Source: Suilimivivens sp963650485 (lineage in GTDB: Bacteria > Bacillota > Clostridia > Lachnospirales > Lachnospiraceae). Taken from it: a DNA stretch of 64,000 nucleotides. Shown in pieces: positions 8,845 to 17,476 of the stretch. Position 1 is the stretch's first letter. Every line of letters begins with the position of its first letter. The translations under genes and the position numbers were made by a program. The notes beneath the pieces were generated by a model. That model was not told the origin of the DNA. It saw only the letters and a list, made by a program, of their open reading frames with translations, and searched no databases. The stretch covers positions 7,275 through 71,274 of the forward strand of contig CAVJLN010000009.1 of NCBI GenBank assembly GCA_963650485.1, read 5' to 3'.

Positions 8845-9768
8845 TCATACTGCTCTGTCCGGACAAATTCTTTCAAGAAATTCCGTTACCATCTTCTGAT
8901 ATTCCTCCGGTGCCTTATAAATGGATCTGGCATGCTCTGCCCCGTCAATATAATGAAGCTCCTTATAAGAGGATGCAGACTCATACAGCCGCTTTGCATG
9001 CGAAGGCAGGATAAAATCATCTGCCGTCCCATGAATAAACAGTACCGGAGTTGTGGTATTTTTCTTCAAGGCCTCCCATGGTTTGATCTTCAACAGGTCA
9101 AAATGGTACTGACAAAAGCATGCCCAGCTTACCGGATAAACCAGGAATCCCGGAAGATGGAACCACTTGCCCGACAGGTATTTCATCAGTTCTTTCAGAT
9201 CTGCGAATCCACAATCGGAAACGCAGAAGGAAAATCCCTCATACAGGCGTAACGCCAGAATGCTGCTCGAAGCTCCAAGGCTTACTCCATGCAGACCGAT
9301 TTCAATCTCGTCACCGAATCTTCTTCGCAGCTCCTCAGCGATTGCTATAATATCCATATGCTCGTAACATCCCATGGAACAGAAGCTGTCCTCATTATCT
9401 CCGTGATAACGCATATCATACAGATATACATGATACCCCAGCTTATAGTAGATATTCGCATACACAAGAGACTCCCAGCGGTTGGCCGAATAACCATGTG
9501 TCACAATCACATAACGCTTCGTATCCTCCTCCTGCTTCATCAGAAAGCCCTTCAGCTCATATCCGTAATCCGAGTAGGCATTCAGCACTTCTCTCCGGCT
9601 TTTCAGAAAGTATTCAAAAGAGACGCCATCGTCCTCAATCCGTTTCTTAAAGTCCGTAAGCGACCACTTCTTTGGTTTTGTAATAAACCGCACCATTGCA
9701 AAAGAAAATGCAACAATTAAAATACAGATCAGTACCACAATGATCAGCAGCGCAATTCCAAGTTTCAT
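8845..9768 (-). CDS. Membrane-anchored alpha/beta hydrolase
   Basis: A 307-residue protein with an N-terminal transmembrane helix (about residues 4-26) and an alpha/beta-hydrolase domain of the serine aminopeptidase/BAAT-like group. Visible motifs are HGYSANRWES after the oxyanion strand, the nucleophile elbow GVSLGA with its catalytic Ser, FIHGTADDFILP with the acid, and GAEHARS with the catalytic His. The triad is therefore intact. ATG 9768 has GGGGA upstream. It lies 24 bp downstream of proA on the same strand, but a functional link is not evident. Substrate unknown. Confidence 0.82.
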   Translation of the reverse strand: MKLGIALLIIVVLICILIVAFSFAMVRFITKPKKWSLTDFKKRIEDDGVSFEYFLKSRREVLNAYSDYGYELKGFLMKQEEDTKRYVIVTHGYSANRWESLVYANIYYKLGYHVYLYDMRYHGDNEDSFCSMGCYEHMDIIAIAEELRRRFGDEIEIGLHGVSLGASSSILALRLYEGFSFCVSDCGFADLKELMKYLSGKWFHLPGFLVYPVSWACFCQYHFDLLKIKPWEALKKNTTTPVLFIHGTADDFILPSHAKRLYESASSYKELHYIDGAEHARSIYKAPEEYQKMVTEFLERICPDRAV

Positions 9769-9792
9769 TTGTTTTCCCCATTTTCTGTCTGT

Positions 9793-11037
9793 TTATTTTC
9801 TTCTTAACCAGTCCCCTTCAAGAACATATTTATAAGAAGTAAGTTCCTTAAGCCCCATAGGACCTCTGGCATGAAGCTTTTGTGTACTGATTCCGATTTC
9901 CGCTCCCAATCCAAATTCAAAACCATCCGTAAATCTTGTGGAAGCATTCAGATATACGCAGGCGGCATCCACTTCATTTAAGAATTTTTCTGCGTTTTCT
10001 TTATTATTCGTAAGAATTGCTTCGGAATGTCTGGTATTGTATTTGTTAATATGGGCGATTGCCTCATCCACATTTGCTACCGTTTTCATGGAAATGATGA
10101 GATCCAGGTATTCCGTTCCATAATCTGCTTCCGTAGCCGGCACACAGGAAATACAGGATTGGATTCCTTCGTCTCCGCGGATCTCCACATTCTTTTCATA
10201 TAAGGCCTTTGCAAGCTCCGGCAGCAGGCGATCCTTGATCTTCTCGTGGATCACCAGGGATTCACAGGCATTGCATACCCCGATCCGCTGGGTTTTCGCA
10301 TTCAGAATAATCGGTATCGCCTTTTCCACATCGGCACTTTCATCTACAAAGATATGACAGTTTCCGGTTCCCGTCTCAATCACCGGAATCAGACTGTTCT
10401 CCACTACATTGCGGATCAGTCCTGCACCACCTCTTGGAATCAGCAGATCCACATACTGCTTCATCTTCATAAATTCATTGACTACGCTGCGATCTGTGGA
10501 TTCAATAAGCTGGAGCACATAAGGATCAACACCCCTGCCATCTATCGCTTCCTGAATGACCTTTGTAATTGCCATATTGGACCGGATCGCATCACTTCCC
10601 CCCTTCAGAATCACGGCACTGCCACTTTTAAAGCACAGTCCGAAGGCATCTGCCGTCACGTTGGGTCTTGATTCATAAATTATCCCGATGACTCCCATGG
10701 GAACTCTCTTTTTCACGATATGAAGTCCGTTCTCCGCTTCATAATCATCCAGAATTTCGCCCACCGGATCCGGTAGTTTTGCAATCTGACGGATTCCTTC
10801 TGCCATGCCGGTAATCCGCTCCTTCGTAAGCCGCAGCCGGTCTAACAGTCCCGGATTCATCTGGTTTGCAATTCCACGATCCAGATCCTTGTAATTTTCT
10901 AAAAGAAGATACTCTGTGTTCTTAATTAATGCATCCGCGACCGCCTCAAGTACCTCATTTTTCTGTTCTGTTGTCATGCGCTGCAGTTCAAATTTCGCAT
11001 GCACGGCACGTTCTCCTAAAAGTGTCAGTTCTTCCAT
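9793..11037 (-). CDS. proA: Gamma-glutamyl phosphate reductase
   Basis: The second enzyme of proline synthesis. It reduces gamma-glutamyl phosphate to glutamate semialdehyde with NADPH. From ATG 11037 the protein is 414 residues, the normal family length, beginning MEELTLLGERAVHAK. The site GGAG lies 7 bp upstream. An in-frame ATG at 11073 would add 12 residues with a poor site. The catalytic Cys is in RIGVCNACESL, and the family segments MGVIGIIYESRPNVT and LYPRGGAGLI-like LLIPRGGAGLI are present. The usual partner proB is not in this window. A repeat-element fragment (11106-11162) separates proA from the cyclo-ligase gene. Confidence 0.95.
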   Translation of the reverse strand: MEELTLLGERAVHAKFELQRMTTEQKNEVLEAVADALIKNTEYLLLENYKDLDRGIANQMNPGLLDRLRLTKERITGMAEGIRQIAKLPDPVGEILDDYEAENGLHIVKKRVPMGVIGIIYESRPNVTADAFGLCFKSGSAVILKGGSDAIRSNMAITKVIQEAIDGRGVDPYVLQLIESTDRSVVNEFMKMKQYVDLLIPRGGAGLIRNVVENSLIPVIETGTGNCHIFVDESADVEKAIPIILNAKTQRIGVCNACESLVIHEKIKDRLLPELAKALYEKNVEIRGDEGIQSCISCVPATEADYGTEYLDLIISMKTVANVDEAIAHINKYNTRHSEAILTNNKENAEKFLNEVDAACVYLNASTRFTDGFEFGLGAEIGISTQKLHARGPMGLKELTSYKYVLEGDWLRRK

Positions 11038-11105
11038 TCCCATTCTCCATTCCTGTCTATTCTCAATCTGCATTTATGTAATATCTCTTAATCTTTTCAT
11101 TATTC

Positions 11106-11162
11106 GTAACTATTCAGAACCCCATTCGTAAAACCGCTGCTAATGCAGCTCAAGTTTTACTC
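11106..11162 (-). repeat. Partial copy of the GTAAC-ended palindromic element
   Basis: Begins GTAACTATTCAGA and continues CCCATTCGTAAAACCGCTGC, matching in reverse orientation the right-hand half of the full copies at 54478-54631 and 55350-55501. It retains most of the second internal hairpin (GTAAAAC.../...GTTTTAC). It runs into the 3' end of the formyl-THF cyclo-ligase gene, whose TAA stop lies inside it. Confidence 0.7.
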
Positions 11163-11747
11163 CTTAAAGTAACAGCCGGATTCCGTAATCAGTGCATTCA
11201 TCCGGTAATCATGTGCCTGTATGGGAAGTGCAGGGGCTACCTGACAATCAAAGGCCAGTCCTGCTCCATACATTTTAGGTACAAGCTTCATAAACCGGTC
11301 ATAAAAGCCCTTTCCATATCCCATGCGGTTACACTTCCGGTCAAATACGGACCCAGGAAGCACCATCAGGCATTTCTGTATATCCAGCTTTTTTGCAGAA
11401 AATTCTGCCGTTCCTTCCTTCGGTTCCAGAATCCCCTGATATCCGCTCTCCACATCCTCTGTCGAAGTGATTTCATAAAACCGGATATCCATTCCGCAGA
11501 CCTTCGGAACAAAGATTCTCTTTTCCTTGCACCGAAGCAGCTCTTCCACGAAGGGAATCGTCTCTACTTCACTCCGGTAATTCAGGTAGATCAGCACACT
11601 CTGTGCCCTTTGAAATTCCGGGAGTTTCTGCAGATTCTGCAATACCTGAATACTCTTTTCTTTCCGTTCCTGCATAGACAGATCATTTCTCCTTTGCAGA
11701 TAACGGTTTCGCAGTTCCTGTTTCATCATAACAATGCTTTGGTTCAT
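11157..11747 (-). CDS. 5-formyltetrahydrofolate cyclo-ligase
   Basis: A 196-residue enzyme that converts 5-formyl-THF to 5,10-methenyl-THF with ATP, salvaging stored folate. The family motif RMGYGKGFYDRF, a phosphate/folate-binding loop, is near the C-terminal third. N-terminal Lys/Arg-rich helices (KQELRNRYLQRRNDL) are typical. ATG 11747 has AGGAGG 9 bp upstream, one of the best ribosome binding sites in the window. It starts 4 bp after the upstream flavoprotein gene, so they are coupled. The stop codon lies in a repeat fragment. It complements fhs and folD at 28839-31364. Confidence 0.92.
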   Translation of the reverse strand: MNQSIVMMKQELRNRYLQRRNDLSMQERKEKSIQVLQNLQKLPEFQRAQSVLIYLNYRSEVETIPFVEELLRCKEKRIFVPKVCGMDIRFYEITSTEDVESGYQGILEPKEGTAEFSAKKLDIQKCLMVLPGSVFDRKCNRMGYGKGFYDRFMKLVPKMYGAGLAFDCQVAPALPIQAHDYRMNALITESGCYFKE

Positions 11748-11751
11748 TGTG

Positions 11752-13383
11752 TTACACCTCCTCCTGAAGTGCTCTGGCCAGTTGTTCTGCTACAAAAATT
11801 CCATCCATGGCGGCTGATGTGATTCCGCCTGCATATCCGGCTCCTTCTCCGCAGGGGTATAATCCCTCAACCGTAAGAGACTGCGCCGAATCCGTACGAA
11901 GAATCCGTACCGGGGAAGAGGTCCGGCTTTCGATTCCCTCTACAAAAACCTCATCTCCGTTGAAGCTGCAAAGCTTCTTTCCAAACGCTTCCATACCTTC
12001 TACGAATGCACGATTCAGGGCATCCGGCAGGATCTCATGCACCGGCGCTTCCGTCCATTGTCCCTTGATACAGGGCGTGAACTTTTCCATCCCGGCTGCT
12101 TCTGTCTCGTCCGGTGTTTCCTTTAATTTTGTTCCCCAAACCGCACGTTTAAAGCTTCCGTAACGTTCTACCGGAACCTTTCCGTTCCCGATCTGATAAG
12201 CCTTTTCTTCCAGCTTACGCTGAAAGGTCACCCCGCTTAACGGATTCAGTGGATCTCCGTAATCCTCCGGAGTAATTGTGATAATCACTGCACTGTTTGC
12301 ATTGGCACTGTTTCTTCCACTGTAGCTCATTCCGTTTACAGCAAGACGTCCCTCCTCTGAAGAGGCATTCACAACATATCCTCCCGGGCACATACAGAAT
12401 GTATAAACTCCGCGTTTCTCACTGGTCTCTGCCGTCAGCTTGTAGATGGCATTACCAAGTGCTCCTGCTTCTTTTTTACCATATTGAGACAAATTAATCA
12501 ATTCCTGAGGATGTTCCACCCGCATTCCTATGGCAAAAGGCTTTGCCTCCATCGCAACCTTCTGCATAAAAAGCATGGAAAACGTATCTCTTGCACTGTG
12601 GCCTAGGGCAAGCACCACATGCTCTGCCGGAAGCTCTTCTTTTCCATTTAAAACAAGTCCCTTTATTCGGTCCTCAATAATTACCAGATCCGTCACCTTA
12701 GCTTCAAACCGGACTTCTCCACCCAGAGCAAGGATTTCTTCCCGCATAGACCGGACAATGTCTTTCAGAATATCCGTGCCGATATGCGGCTTATAATCAT
12801 ATAAGATTTCCTCCGGGGCGCCATGCTTCACAAAAATTCGTAAAACCTCTTTATTGCGGCCGTATTTATCCTTGATGAGCGTATTCAGCTTTCCATCCGA
12901 AAAGGTTCCGGCACCGCCCTCTCCAAATTGCACATTGGACTCTGTATTTAAGTGTCCTGTTTCCCAGAAGGCTTCCACATCCCGGCTTCTTTCCTCCACA
13001 CACTTTCCACGCTCCAAAAGGATCGGACGGAATCCGGCTTTGGCAAGCACATACCCACAGAACAGGCCGGCTGGTCCCATCCCTACAATAACAGGGCGTT
13101 CCTGTCCCTCATAATGCTTTACAGGAAATGCATACTTTACCGGTTCGATCTTCTGAATCTGGTGGTTATGGCATCGCTTTAAAAGTTTACTTTCTTCTTT
13201 TTCCGGAACGGTCACATCCACCACATAAACATAAAAAAGCTGTGGCTTTTTCCGTGCATCCAGGGAACGCTTCACAATCTCCACGCCCATCGTTCCTTTA
13301 TATTTTAAAAGTTCCTGTACCTTTTTACGGAGCGAATCTGACGTATGCTCCACAGGTAATTTTACCTGATTGATCCGTATCAT
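11752..13383 (-). CDS. NAD(P)/FAD-dependent oxidoreductase (COG2509 type)
   Basis: A 543-residue flavoprotein. About 90 N-terminal residues form a small alpha-beta domain ahead of the FAD-binding Rossmann motif VIVGMGPAGLFCGYVLAKAG (about residue 100), which is followed by the Glu of LLERG. The central FGEGGAGTFSDGKLN and the C-terminal CGEGAGYAGGITSAAMDG are hallmarks of this uncharacterised dehydrogenase family found across Firmicutes. No substrate has been assigned that I know of. The start at 13383 follows GAGGTTAAACAG. It is tightly packed between another flavoprotein gene (4 bp) and the cyclo-ligase gene (4 bp). Confidence 0.85.
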   Translation of the reverse strand: MIRINQVKLPVEHTSDSLRKKVQELLKYKGTMGVEIVKRSLDARKKPQLFYVYVVDVTVPEKEESKLLKRCHNHQIQKIEPVKYAFPVKHYEGQERPVIVGMGPAGLFCGYVLAKAGFRPILLERGKCVEERSRDVEAFWETGHLNTESNVQFGEGGAGTFSDGKLNTLIKDKYGRNKEVLRIFVKHGAPEEILYDYKPHIGTDILKDIVRSMREEILALGGEVRFEAKVTDLVIIEDRIKGLVLNGKEELPAEHVVLALGHSARDTFSMLFMQKVAMEAKPFAIGMRVEHPQELINLSQYGKKEAGALGNAIYKLTAETSEKRGVYTFCMCPGGYVVNASSEEGRLAVNGMSYSGRNSANANSAVIITITPEDYGDPLNPLSGVTFQRKLEEKAYQIGNGKVPVERYGSFKRAVWGTKLKETPDETEAAGMEKFTPCIKGQWTEAPVHEILPDALNRAFVEGMEAFGKKLCSFNGDEVFVEGIESRTSSPVRILRTDSAQSLTVEGLYPCGEGAGYAGGITSAAMDGIFVAEQLARALQEEV

Positions 13384-13387
13384 CTGT

Positions 13388-14608
13388 TTAACCTCTTATC
13401 GCTTTTCCTGCTATCGTGCCTGTGGCGAAAGCCCAATGAAGATTATAGCCGCCGCAGATCCCGTCCACATTAAGAAGCTCCCCTGTTACAAAAAGTCCGG
13501 GATACTTCTTTACCTGCATCTGCTCGTCCACCTCTTCCAGGGCTAAACCGCCCGCACAGACCTGTGCATTCAAAAACGGATTCGTGTCTGTAATATGTAC
13601 TTCATAATTCTTATAAAGCCCTGCAAGCTGTTTGATTTCCTTCTTTTGCAGGGATTCTATGCTGCGGTTTCCGGCTATCCTGCATTTCTTAAGAAATACC
13701 TGATTGATCTTCTTGTTTAAAAAGCCGATCAGTAGTTCATCTGCCGTCTGCCCCTTCCGTAATATCTGCTGTTCAAGCAGGTAAGTCACAATTTCATCAT
13801 AAGAATATTCCGGGACAAAATCAATCTGTATGGACACCGGCTTACGTTCCTTCAAAGCATAGGCAGCCACACGGCTCAATTGGAATACCGGGATCCCGGA
13901 TATACCATAATCCGTAAGCTGTAATTCACCCTGCTCCCTTCCCTGCAGTGTTCCATCGACGAAAAGCCCTAAGGATGCCTGACAGCGGACCCCGGACATT
14001 GCTTTCTGTTCTTTCTCGTCTGTCCTTAGCTGTACCAGTCCCGGTACCAGCGGATCGATTTTTACTCCAAGCCTCTGCAGGATGATGTATCCATCTTTAC
14101 CGCCCTCTTTTAAAGAAGCCGGCCCTCCGCATGCCAGAATCACCCGGTCTGCCTCATAGCTTCTTCCATCCGAAGTCTTTAAAAGATAGCCTCTCTTCTT
14201 TTTCAAGGGAATACAATCTGTAATCTGCGCGCCTGTTTCCACCTGAATCTTCCGGTGTTCCAGTTCCATCCGCAGGACGTCCAGGACTGCGGAAGCCTGC
14301 TCGGAGTAAGGATATAAATAACCGTTCCTGCTGCGTACCTTTAATCCAAGGGAGGCAAAGAACGAAACCGTAGACTCCGTATCGTATCTTTTCAATACCC
14401 GTTCTACAAAGGAACGGTTCTTGCTATAGTAACAATCCACACTTAAATTTTCATTTCCGAGATTACACTTCCCGTTTCCGGTTGCAAGAATTTTCTTTCC
14501 GACCCGGTCATTCTTTTCAAGAAGGATCACCTCATTATCCTTTGTTCTGGACTGAATAGCTGCCACCATACCAGAAGCTCCGCCACCTACAATATATATT
14601 TTATCCAT
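13388..14608 (-). CDS. HI0933/BaiN-family flavoprotein
   Basis: A 406-residue NAD(P)/FAD-dependent oxidoreductase of the HI0933-like family. The N-terminal FAD motif is YIVGGGASGMVAAI with LLEKNDRVGKKILATGNGKCN, a strongly conserved family block. The C-terminal block GICGGYNLHWAFATGTIAGKAI closes the FAD site. Some relatives are named BaiN (bile-acid 7-alpha-dehydroxylation), but most members are housekeeping proteins of unknown substrate and there is no bai cluster here, so I do not infer bile-acid activity. ATG 14608 has AGGAGAAGTA upstream. Confidence 0.85.
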   Translation of the reverse strand: MDKIYIVGGGASGMVAAIQSRTKDNEVILLEKNDRVGKKILATGNGKCNLGNENLSVDCYYSKNRSFVERVLKRYDTESTVSFFASLGLKVRSRNGYLYPYSEQASAVLDVLRMELEHRKIQVETGAQITDCIPLKKKRGYLLKTSDGRSYEADRVILACGGPASLKEGGKDGYIILQRLGVKIDPLVPGLVQLRTDEKEQKAMSGVRCQASLGLFVDGTLQGREQGELQLTDYGISGIPVFQLSRVAAYALKERKPVSIQIDFVPEYSYDEIVTYLLEQQILRKGQTADELLIGFLNKKINQVFLKKCRIAGNRSIESLQKKEIKQLAGLYKNYEVHITDTNPFLNAQVCAGGLALEEVDEQMQVKKYPGLFVTGELLNVDGICGGYNLHWAFATGTIAGKAIRG

Positions 14609-14617
14609 TACTTCTCC

Positions 14618-15256
14618 TTAACTGGAATAGGATTCCAGAAAATTGTATAGTTCCTTTTCGTTTTCCACATATTTAATATGCAGAATCTCATCCCGGAGAG
14701 TTTCCGGAAGCTCATCAACCTTGATATCTGTAGAAAGATACACATTCTGTAAATCTTTCTGATAAACCACCACACAATGATTCTCATTCACAAGGAAGAA
14801 CCCTTCCTCTTCTTCCTGCGCCGTATAGGTTTTCCGGATCACCACTCTTTGCGGAGAAAAGGAGTACAGCTCCATATACTGAAATCCCTGTTCCAGATCC
14901 TTAAGCGGTGGATTCTGATTCCAGGTACGGATTTCATTTGATAAATCTTCTCTGGTCATCCCGATATATTTATCGGGTGCACTTTTGCTTTCTTCTTCCA
15001 GAAGTCCTTTCGCCGTATCGAATCTCTGCACCACAAATTCGGTATTGGCACTGATGATCCTTTTATCCACAACTGCAACCGGCTTTGCCGCAATCGGTGA
15101 TGTACTTTCCTGCGGAACCGGCAAAGCAGCTTCATAACTGTCACCAGATTCCCCTGGATAAAAATATTCCATGACCACCATATTGGCTGCAAAGCCAATG
15201 GCAAACATTGTCAGCGGATATAGTATAAAAAGACTGATACATTTCAAAAGCTTCAT
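14618..15256 (-). CDS. Membrane-anchored hypothetical protein, possibly BofC C-terminal-like
   Basis: From ATG 15256 (GGGGG 5 bp upstream) the protein is 212 residues. An in-frame start at 15304 would add 16 residues without a good site. A signal anchor spans about residues 3-27 (FILYPLTMFAIGFAANMVV), and the rest should be extracytoplasmic. The C-terminal segment ending DEILHIKYVENEKELYNF recalls the C-terminal domain of BofC, a forespore regulator, which would fit the sporulation genes upstream. This resemblance is from memory and unverified. The neighbours are a flippase upstream and a flavoprotein downstream. Confidence 0.6.
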   Translation of the reverse strand: MKLLKCISLFILYPLTMFAIGFAANMVVMEYFYPGESGDSYEAALPVPQESTSPIAAKPVAVVDKRIISANTEFVVQRFDTAKGLLEEESKSAPDKYIGMTREDLSNEIRTWNQNPPLKDLEQGFQYMELYSFSPQRVVIRKTYTAQEEEEGFFLVNENHCVVVYQKDLQNVYLSTDIKVDELPETLRDEILHIKYVENEKELYNFLESYSS

Positions 15257-15346
15257 AGTTCCCCCATGCCGTATTCCTACGATTTCTTTAATAGTATCAG
15301 TCAATTTTTGTATTCTTATTCATCACCGGCAAGAAGAGCTTCCCAT

Positions 15347-16963
15347 TTAATAAAAATGAGTCAGTCTTCCTAAGCCTAACAGAAGTTTTCCAACACGGCT
15401 GCTGTTCAATTCCTCTTCTTTCATATTTCTTGCTGCAAGCAATAAAATGACATAAACCAGAATGCCGACAACCACACAGACTATCGTTCCAACCGCTCGT
15501 CCTGCTGCAGGGGTAAGGAAACGGTTCAGCAGCATCGTAACCACCCCCGTTACCGCTGCAAGCACGGTCGGAACGGCCGCTCCACGGATCCAGTCCTGCC
15601 GGTACTGCATCTTGCGGCTCACAAGTACAAATCCGGCAGCCGTAAGCAGCAGATAAAAGATCATCTGACAAAGCGCCGGTGCCAGAATGCCTCCAATACC
15701 CGCCGACGTCATGATCACAAGAAGAACCATCTGCAAAACCATGGAAGCGCCTGTCACGATCGCTGCAGGCATACTCTGCTTCAAACGTAATAAAAGCAGG
15801 ATAAACACATAGCCTAATGTACCAAACAGAATTCCGACGCTGCCAACCTGCATGGCTCCGGAGCCTTCTGCACCGGTATCACCAAGCAGCAGAATCGACA
15901 GATTCTCGGAAAGTATCGCCGATAAGATTGCAAACGGTAATAAAACAACCAGCATACGGTGAAGCAGCGTGCTCAGCTTTTCTCTTGCCATACGGGATTC
16001 TTCCCGTTCCTGATAATATACCACACGCCGGAGAGATGAATAAAATACCAGCATCAGAATAAGAATCATTGCCTTAAGGAGTGCATTGCAGCCTGCATAA
16101 TACGTTCCGAACGCGGAGACTGCCGCACTGTCTCCCTTATGAAGAAGAAAGAATATAAATACACTTCCAAAGCTTGATAAAGCAAAGGCAAGATAAAACA
16201 ATGCATAAAATCCACTGGAACCAAGCAGTGACCAGATTCTGGAAATACTGCTTTCACCGTTCTTCAAATATTCCCGTTCCCTGCTTCCATCCTTTTCCAG
16301 ACTTCTACGAAAGATAAAATATAAAATCAGCAGATATAAAAAGCTTAAAAGCGATGCTGCAACCAGTCCTGCCGAAACACCGATTGCTCCATATACATAC
16401 TGAAACCGTTCATTATGGAGAAGATTCGCAACCTTCTGTCCATAAAGCATAAAGCCCTCTGCGCTGATCAGTCCCACAATCAAAAAAGCTGCGGTAAAAA
16501 TAAAGTCGGCATGTACACCGGGAGCACGCATATGAAAGCCCTGAAAATATCCCTGAAAAACACCTGCAAGAGCAAGAAACGGAATACCAAGGAGCGCGAT
16601 CCGTACGGTCATCACTGCAAGGGGAAGCTGCAACACATTCTGCATCACATACTGACAGACTGCCTCCAGAAGAACCGTAAGTACTACACTCCATACAAGC
16701 GTCAGAAAAAGAGACTGTAAAAACAGCTTACGCACACCTTTAAACTGTTCTCTGCGCACCCTATAACGGATGAGGGAGGTGATTCCCTCTTTCATACTGT
16801 AAAAAAGAGCCCCACCTACAAGCAGAAAAACCTCCTGAGCCAGGGAAAAATAAGCCATCCCATCCTTTCCGATCATATGATAAATGGGAATCCTGCCAAG
16901 TAAAAGGATAATATAAGAAATAAATACAAATAGTATATAATTATTTTTCTTAACGATTGCCAT
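15347..16963 (-). CDS. MOP-superfamily flippase (SpoVB/polysaccharide exporter-like)
   Basis: A 538-residue integral membrane protein with about 12-14 hydrophobic helices spread over its whole length. Its general layout is that of the MOP superfamily (MATE, Wzx, MurJ, SpoVB): an N-terminal pair of helices, the YFSLAQEVFLLVGGALFYSMKEGI loop region and a second half with similar spacing. A role in flipping a lipid-linked cell wall or polysaccharide precursor is inferred; the antidrug MATE branch cannot be excluded. ATG 16963 has GAGGACAACC upstream. It lies 15 bp downstream of ybeY on the same strand. Confidence 0.75.
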   Translation of the reverse strand: MAIVKKNNYILFVFISYIILLLGRIPIYHMIGKDGMAYFSLAQEVFLLVGGALFYSMKEGITSLIRYRVRREQFKGVRKLFLQSLFLTLVWSVVLTVLLEAVCQYVMQNVLQLPLAVMTVRIALLGIPFLALAGVFQGYFQGFHMRAPGVHADFIFTAAFLIVGLISAEGFMLYGQKVANLLHNERFQYVYGAIGVSAGLVAASLLSFLYLLILYFIFRRSLEKDGSREREYLKNGESSISRIWSLLGSSGFYALFYLAFALSSFGSVFIFFLLHKGDSAAVSAFGTYYAGCNALLKAMILILMLVFYSSLRRVVYYQEREESRMAREKLSTLLHRMLVVLLPFAILSAILSENLSILLLGDTGAEGSGAMQVGSVGILFGTLGYVFILLLLRLKQSMPAAIVTGASMVLQMVLLVIMTSAGIGGILAPALCQMIFYLLLTAAGFVLVSRKMQYRQDWIRGAAVPTVLAAVTGVVTMLLNRFLTPAAGRAVGTIVCVVVGILVYVILLLAARNMKEEELNSSRVGKLLLGLGRLTHFY

Positions 16964-16978
16964 GGTTGTCCTCTTTCG

Positions 16979-17476
16979 TTATCTGGTAATGCCTAATGCG
17001 TCAAGTGCCTCTCTCTGCTTGTCTTCCATCCGCGACGCTTCTTCCGGCTCCATATGATCATAGCCGCACAGATGGAGCATACTGTGTGCAACAAGAAACC
17101 CAAACTCTCGCATTTCGGAATGGTTATACTTCTCTGCCTGTTCCTTTACCTTCTGCGCACAGATCATAATATCGCCTAACAGGAGCTCACCACTCTCCGG
17201 ATCAAAATAATCCGATTCCTGCTCCTCCACAATCGAAAAATCCGATTCCGAACCAAATGGAATTGTCGGAAAAGAAAGCACATCTGTCGGTTGATCCAGA
17301 TTTCGGAACTCTTTATTGATCTCCTGTATTCCGTCGAGATCTGTGACCAGCAGATTAATCTGTGCCTCATACGGACACTGTTCCATATCCAGCACCTGGT
17401 TTGCAATACGCAGGGCCAGTTCTTCTATATCAAAGTCAAAGGTAATTCCACTTTCGTTTTCAACGTAAGAAGTCAT
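16979..17476 (-). CDS. ybeY: Endoribonuclease YbeY
   Basis: A 165-residue zinc-dependent RNase involved in 16S rRNA 3'-end maturation and ribosome quality control. The metal motif HSMLHLCGYDH near residue 130 provides the three His ligands. The upstream block PTDVLSFP is also family-typical. It follows the HD-domain gene with a 17-bp overlap, as in the conserved phoH-HD-ybeY order of Firmicutes. Confidence 0.94.
   Translation of the reverse strand: MTSYVENESGITFDFDIEELALRIANQVLDMEQCPYEAQINLLVTDLDGIQEINKEFRNLDQPTDVLSFPTIPFGSESDFSIVEEQESDYFDPESGELLLGDIMICAQKVKEQAEKYNHSEMREFGFLVAHSMLHLCGYDHMEPEEASRMEDKQREALDALGITR

Noticed and set aside
13388..14608. Bile-acid reductase BaiN
   Set aside because: Only the broad HI0933 flavoprotein family is supported. 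No other bai genes are present.
15297..15671. 124-residue minus-strand frame at the flippase 3' end
   Set aside because: Cys/Gly/Arg-rich out-of-frame translation of the flippase gene; no ribosome binding site.
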